A stretch of DNA of 64,000 bases, taken from the NCBI GenBank assembly GCA_025602915.1, contig JAHLJZ010000009.1, positions 1 through 64,000 on the forward strand, written 5' to 3'. Of the stretch, positions 59,101 through 64,000 are shown piece by piece. How positions within the stretch are numbered: the stretch's first letter is position 1; every line of letters begins with the position of its first letter. The stretch is from Paraphysoderma sedebokerense. Lineage: Eukaryota > Blastocladiomycota > Physodermatomycetes > Physodermatales > Physodermataceae. The position numbers were made by a program, and so were the translations under genes. Under the pieces are notes generated by a model that was given only the letters and a program-made list of their open reading frames with translations, was not told the origin of the DNA and ran no database searches.

Positions 59101-60440
59101 CCTGGCAACGAATGCTCTTCTTACAGGGGTGTTCTCGAGAGTGGAATTTGGATGGCCATCTGTACTACCACATATAAAAAAAGAATCTCCATCACCATTC
59201 GGCAAAATCACCTTTGTTATATTATCTGCTAATATAGTCGAATATAGGAATCGTGATTTCAATTGCAGCGTTGGCGAGTATCTAAATACAGCGATATCCC
59301 TTTCCCCTAAACCAACCGGAGGATCCGGAGCCGTCATCATTGCAACAATTATATCATTGCCATTCGACATTACCATATCGTAAGCCTCTGGTGGAGGAAG
59401 CAACATATTATAAGGTAGTTGGGCAGCTTCATTAGGTACCGGGAGAAGTGTTGAGTTTTTCTTGTGGAGGACAACGGTAGTATTAAGGGTGCTATTGTGG
59501 TGGAGATAATAGGAAAAGGAACCTTCAGCGGTCTGTAAAACTTTCGGATTAAATCCTAAAGCAATGGGTGACTCGATCAATGTGTATGTGCGATACACTG
59601 TTAAATTAGACATCCAGTATTCCGTCACAGATTGGTTTGTTGTCCAGACACAGATTATCGGAGTCTGGTTGCAAAAAGGTGTAATTGAAAGTGCGCACTC
59701 GGCGATGCTGGTGATGTTCGCTATCGGATCTAATAAATGTGTCAATTTTGCAATGAAGTAGCCAGCTTGCGGTGACCGTTTGGGGTCATTGTACTGGCAA
59801 ATGTAGACGCTAGTTGAGTCAAAGTCGATTTTAAGGCGCCTGCATATGGTCTGGACGTTAGAGGCATTGAAACAATTCTGCCAGGAATTCATACATACGG
59901 GTTAGCATAGGCGGACGTAAAGTATTGAGTAGTATTATATTTATAGCTATTGAGGCCGCTTGTCACATCATCAGAGTTGTACCGAAATATATTGATTTGA
60001 GGGCCGTTATTTGTGGTGTATTTCCTGAAGAGGATGTTAAAATACGGGCACTTGATCCTAAGTCAAACACAGTGACAGACTTACACCATGTAGACTTGGG
60101 TATTGTAAGGATTGATAACAATTTTAACATCTACGGTCGCTCTACTTTGCTTCCAATAGCCATTGATAGCTCCGTCATAATCCCAGTTATCAAAAAATGA
60201 GCCATACTCAATATTTCCGGAGGGTCCAACGAGTTTGAAAAGATGTATGTAAAAATATTGATCAAGTGCGTAAATATGAGTAGAGTTCCCAGTTACGTCC
60301 AAAACGGTTTGCCATGGATAGAATAAGGGTTGTGACAACGCATAACTTTTCAAATACCAAGGGCTACTTGCGTCCGTTTGTGGGGTATATTTTAAAAGCA
60401 GGAGAATGAGAATGAGAAAAGAAGGCCAAGACGACCCCAT
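53200..60440 (-). CDS. Giant cadherin-like/IPT multi-pass membrane protein B, about 1709 aa
   Basis: Exons, 5' to 3': 60085-60440, 59899-60024, 58899-59839, 58716-58838, 58521-58655, 58319-58424, 57999-58257, 57794-57924, 57322-57734, 56877-57260, 56115-56807, 55991-56050, 55911-55923, 55770-55851, 55461-55675, 54934-55403, 54795-54867, 54520-54732, then a last exon. Exons 2, 4, 5 and 7-19 have exactly the lengths of gene A's (exon 19 if the distal copy is used) and exon 3 differs by 3 nt. Domain order is the same: signal peptide, ectodomain, IPT-like (DPPVISTSGASLWIK), cadherin-like (INEEQSVILQFQASDPDVDD; LDEDTEVTFSLETTDPDS), Cys-rich and multi-TM. Two last exons exist: a near one (about 54118-54434) with a frame-shifting insertion near its start, and an intact one at 53200-53536. 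The model uses the intact one, implying a 983-bp last intron. Confidence 0.82.
54118..54434 (-). pseudogene. Duplicate, frameshifted last exon of gene B
   Basis: Closely matches 53205-53536 but carries an extra base beside the codons for SHMTYNKY, so reading from the normal acceptor (at about 54434) meets a stop after about 24 codons. It also has a small deletion where the other copy reads AAALSD. If used, gene B would lose its last one or two TM helices. Confidence 0.75.
55911..55923 (-). other. 13-nt microexon of gene B
   Basis: Counterpart of the gene A microexon: flanked by CATAG acceptor and GTACTT donor on the coding strand, and needed for frame. It encodes the Cys in GAIC. Confidence 0.8.
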
Positions 60441-61326
60441 TGTCAAGATGAAAGTATTTAAATTGAGGCCAAAACAATGCGTTAAGACGTAAAACTAATG
60501 TGTTTGGTCAAAGAGTGCAATGCTCTGGCAAGAGGTGGTTTTCCAATATTCCACTTTTCCGCTTTGAGAGAGAAATGTCATCTCTTGGAAGTTGGAAATG
60601 CCCTTTCGCAATCCTGTAAAGTGTAAATGCTATCCCAAAGAATTCGTCAAATGATGTTAAATGCCTTTGTCGTGTCGCGTCGTTGTTGTGCCCAAGTCGC
60701 AGTCGTGTCCCTGGTTGTCTGGCCTCTGGCGAGTCACTCGCATTTGTCCAGCGGTCCAGATAGTGGTCCAGGTGATTTCGCGGACAATAAAAAAGAACAC
60801 TGGAATATCTTTCATGAATCCCAGCTAACTTTTCTCCGCTCCCTCTTACTAGCCACACGTCTGCTTTTATATCTGTGAAGAACGCTCTCTTTCTGTCCAA
60901 AATCAGCCAAAATCCCAGCCTAAAAGGCCCACTATTCGATCTTCTTACACCAGAATTATCTAGAGTGGAGACATGTGGACATTTCAATTTTCATGCAGGG
61001 GGGAATTAAGAAAGCTTTTTGTCTCCCGGTATCGCAGTAAATAAACCTGGTCTGTGTTTCATACATAAGGTGATATGATGCCCTATTGCTATTCCAATTA
61101 AAATAAATTCAATTTATTCAACCAATGACAATTACATTTATGTAGAATCGTTCCTTGTCCCTCATTTTAGGCGGATATAGAAAAGAATTACTATTTTCAT
61201 GGTGCCGACAAAATCTGAATTGAGAATGCAGAAGGGGCAGGAGATGTTTACAAGCTCGCTAAGGCAATTGTGTACATTGATAATTGTATAATTGTTCCCA
61301 CCACTAAATTATTAAATCTCTAGATT
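60441..61326. other. Upstream region of gene B
   Basis: 886 bp between gene B and the gene C remnant. A frame at 60508-60987 on the minus strand has a non-ATG start and no recognisable content. Nothing else supported. Confidence 0.4.
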
Positions 61327-61920
61327 CTAAACCTTCGACTGTCGGTTCAATGTGGCTTTTCTCGATATGCTCTCTCTGACATCCGTCACAACTACACCAA
61401 AAACGCTTAAAATAGACCCAAATATCACAGAAAGTATAATCACAACTAAGCCTGTGCGATACTGCGCGATTCCAAAAGCATCAATACAAAATGGTAAACC
61501 AAACGCCAATACTAGGATACTGCAAATGACTGAAAGCTTTTCCATAGTATTGAGGGTTTGATAAATGTAGGGGCTATACTTATTGTACGTCATATAACTC
61601 ATAAGAAGAAATACAATAGTAAGAACTACTTGGTGAACCTTTGAGCGAGGAATGAAATTCGGTGAAATGCATTGAATAGAGAAAGACTGCAGAAACGAAT
61701 CTTACCGGTAGAAGAATATGCTGATAGCTACTATAACGAGTTTTAGGAAATAGTTTTAATATAACGAAATGCATGTATTCGGGCTTGAAGTCGCCGTCCC
61801 CATGCAAGAACTGGTTGGCAATGATTTTCCACTCATCCCGTAGACTTCCTCGGAATTTCTTTTGGTAATGAGGCTATTGAGGCCGCTTGTCACATCATCA
61901 GAGTTGTACCGAAATATATT
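61327..61920 (-). pseudogene. Remnant C of a third giant membrane protein gene
   Basis: The last two exons of the family survive. A piece at about 61706-61870 reads HYQKKFRGSLRDEWKIIANQ and FLHGDGDFKPEYMHFVILKL. A last exon at 61327 to about 61650 reads YMTYNKYSPYIYQTLNTMEK and FGLPFCIDAFGIAQYRTGLV. Directly next to the penultimate exon, at 61873-61920, is a 48-bp block identical to 59946-59993 in exon 2 of gene B. Thus the copy lost everything between exon 2 and exon 18. The splice phase between its last two exons also appears disturbed. It cannot encode a full protein. Confidence 0.8.
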
Positions 61921-62678
61921 TATGTATTTTCATGGGCCGATTGCACTAGACTGGGGAGGTAATATCCCCAATATTAGGATAAATATGAAATATGAGAGCG
62001 AGTGCATTCTTTATCTCCGCGAAAAGACGCGATAGTCTCACTGGAGAAGAAAACTGCGAATGACCGCTGCTATGGAAGTGGCTCACTCAAATGAAGTGGA
62101 AGCCGGCAAGAGAGGTTATGAGACTAGATCACGGAGAGCTCGAGCTGCGAAGACTATGTATATATCTTTGAATGCTGATATTGAAGTCAATGAAAGTTGT
62201 GCGATGGAATAGTGGACGAGGGCAATGTGTGCTTTTCAGCAAATTCTTCGATCTTCGCGTTATTGTCGCCGGACGACCTTCTCGACTTCGCAAACATTCT
62301 TCAATGGCCTCGTGTATTCAAGATTTCTAATACATTGCACAGTACATAACTTTATCCACCCATTTTGGATGTACACTCAGAGCACAGAAGCATATGGCAT
62401 TCCGGAACCTAATGGATGGTCTCACAGATGAACGGTCGAGAATTCATACAAACGGACGCATTAACATCGATTGTATCGGAGATAGTTGAGACGAGTATAT
62501 TAATTTATAATAAATCACAGTAATAGTATAACTCGAGAAGAATGCGTCTTCTATGCAGATCGTTGCTGAGAACAGGCATTCACATGTAAATCACGTGTAA
62601 AATAAATGATTTATCTATTCCCTCGAAAACCACTCACCGTTCCTCCATCGCTCGCAGGAAATTCTCTCAAGGATACCG
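61921..62678. other. Intergenic stretch upstream of FAM32A
   Basis: 758 bp with only short frames; contains the FAM32A promoter. Nothing recognised. Confidence 0.4.
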
Positions 62679-63407
62679 ATGAGTTCCACCTACGATGATG
62701 TGGTCCGTGGAGGGCTCAAACTCAAGGGATCAAAACTGAATACTGTCAGTGATGGCAAAGTGAAGAAGTCAGTTTTCTTATCATGTACCCGCTCGGCAGG
62801 TTTCTGTTAACAGTATCCTGCTTCTAGTGTTGAATAGACAACTCGGATGGATCACCGTCTCTAATTACAATCTTTCTTTATTTCACTTTCTTACATTTTC
62901 ATGTACCGATTCATCTCAATAGGAAAAAGAAGAAATCGTCTTCCTCCACTGCCACCGACAAAAACAACTCTTCTGCTTCCTCGTCTTCTACATCACAATC
63001 CCAATCTCGTGTGGATTTAAACTCTTCCTCATCAGCAAAAAATCAAAAGCCTGTAGTTGTAGTGAGTAAAACAGCAGCCGAATTAAAGTTTGAAGAAATC
63101 CAAAGAAAACGGGTAAGGCTGTTACAGTTACTTTCATTCATCCCCCGCAATGTCCATTATCTCACCATTGCCCCCTTCTTCTTCCCTTTCACTCTTCCAT
63201 CGTATATCAGTTACGAGAGAAAATTAAAAAGCAGGCATCAAAAAGCCACAAAGAAAAAGTAGAAGAGTTCAACGAGTACCTTGATAAACTGAGCGAGCAT
63301 TATGATATTCCGAAGGTATGTCTAAACTTCAGTTCCACGGCCTAAATTTTACCAGTGGATAAGCTGACTAAAAATTCTCTTCTTTTTATCAGGTTGGGCC
63401 TGGTTAA
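62679..63407 (+). CDS. FAM32A homologue, 132 aa
   Basis: Four exons (62679-62767, 62923-63112, 63211-63315, 63393-63407) join in frame. The N-terminus YDDVVRGGLKLKGSKL followed by a Lys-rich run, and the C-terminal helix FEEIQRKRLREKIKKQASKS ... VEEFNEYLDKLSEHYDIPKV ending GPG, are diagnostic of FAM32A. FAM32A is a nuclear spliceosome-associated protein whose C-terminal tip inserts near the catalytic centre at exon ligation. Here the tip VGPG is encoded by a 15-nt last exon. The linker is Ser-rich and poorly conserved. Length is close to the usual 110-130 aa. Confidence 0.93.
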
Positions 63408-64000
63408 ATTTGTGGCTGTGATTGTAGTTTAAGTCTGAGGGAGTCAATGCAGTTTTGTGGATTTATGGTGCTATGTTAATCGATATATTCCGTATGAGTT
63501 CTGTACATATATATACTGGGCTGTAATGTAGCTGAAAGATTCCCTGATGAATTGGTTAATTATGCCATGTTCAATGACGCCACTCGTTTCCCAAATGAGC
63601 CCATCCATCTCGGAGCTTGCTAAGACGCCCTATATAATGTCGGTTGTTGTGTCTCCATAAACTGTTTAAAGAACAGCGTAATGCCCACGCTCCGGCATAA
63701 ATGGTATCTCCAAATCATAGCTCCCTAATATACTTCACATCTCCTCCGTCTTGCTGGAGATATGATTTTATCAATTCACTTGGTGATTCCCACTTGGCCA
63801 GGATGGTATCACATTAGGGTCACCACTGATGCAAAGTTGCTGTCGTTTCTTCATCCGATTTAGCCTTATCGACAGTATCGCCTTAGGGTAGAAATCAATA
63901 GATAATTTAGGTAGCTCTTTTGCAGATTATAGCGGATCACTGAAAGCGAATATTTGTTGAAAAAATGCCATTCAATTAACAATTAGATAGCATTCGCGTT
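63408..64000. other. Right-edge stretch, nothing recognised
   Basis: 3' flank of FAM32A and unique sequence up to the window edge; no supported gene, repeat or RNA. Confidence 0.4.

Noticed and set aside
60508-60987. Open frame of 159 codons on the minus strand upstream of gene B
   Set aside because: Starts at a non-ATG codon, composition is not protein-like and it lies in the expected promoter region of gene B.
1-64000. tRNA or rRNA genes
   Set aside because: No cloverleaf with a T-loop GGTTCRA core and matching acceptor arms was found by eye; a covariance-model scan would be decisive.

Overview
The window is nuclear DNA of a fungus. The evidence is many short spliceosomal introns (mostly 34-100 bp with GT..AG ends), a velvet-domain regulator, a secreted protein of a fungus-specific type, a GPI-anchored Kre9/Knh1-like wall protein, and core eukaryotic genes (eIF5, PAF1, MRT4, VAMP, FAM32A). 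Four rhodopsin-class (class A) receptors and two very large cadherin-like/multi-pass membrane proteins are not typical of Dikarya. I therefore infer an early-diverging, chytrid-like lineage, with moderate confidence. Exon boundaries were worked out by hand from splice signals and reading phase. All genes given as multi-exon models keep frame from start to stop unless stated.

Layout. 1-10 kb is repeat- and element-rich: the coiled-coil tail of a gene with short duplications beside it, a fossil Ty3/Gypsy chromovirus fragment, an orphan two-exon gene, a 27-bp hairpin-bearing tandem repeat, and a divergent two-gene cassette. One arm of the cassette encodes a C2H2/transposase-like protein and the other an unknown 282-aa protein. 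10-11.4 kb is mostly empty with possible decayed coding fragments. 11.4-18.1 kb holds a secreted-protein gene, then eIF5 and PAF1 head to head. 18.8-24.1 kb is a tandem array of three class A GPCR-like genes. 24.6-32.3 kb holds a fumarylacetoacetate-hydrolase-family enzyme, MRT4 and a PPR protein in divergent arrangement, and a velvet regulator. A 4.2-kb non-coding gap follows.

36.5-42.9 kb (plus strand) and 53.2-60.4 kb (minus strand) carry two paralogues of an unusual ~1710-residue membrane protein (gene A and gene B below). Each has a signal peptide, a unique ectodomain, IPT/TIG-like and cadherin-like repeats, a Cys-rich module and a multi-TM C-terminus. Both have 19 exons; 17 of the 19 exon pairs are within 3 nt of each other in length, and a 13-nt microexon is shared. 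A third copy survives only as 5'- and 3'-end scraps at 61.3-61.9 kb. Between A and B lie a small 7TM-like protein, a VAMP R-SNARE, a fourth class A GPCR, a GPI-anchored protein and an F-box protein. The 3' end of the F-box gene together with the 3' end of gene B has been tandemly duplicated, leaving gene B with a frameshifted proximal last exon and an intact distal one. The window ends with FAM32A.

The strongest candidate for something undescribed is this surface-sensing set: a mini-cluster of class A receptors interleaved with an actively duplicating family of giant cadherin-like/multi-pass membrane proteins.
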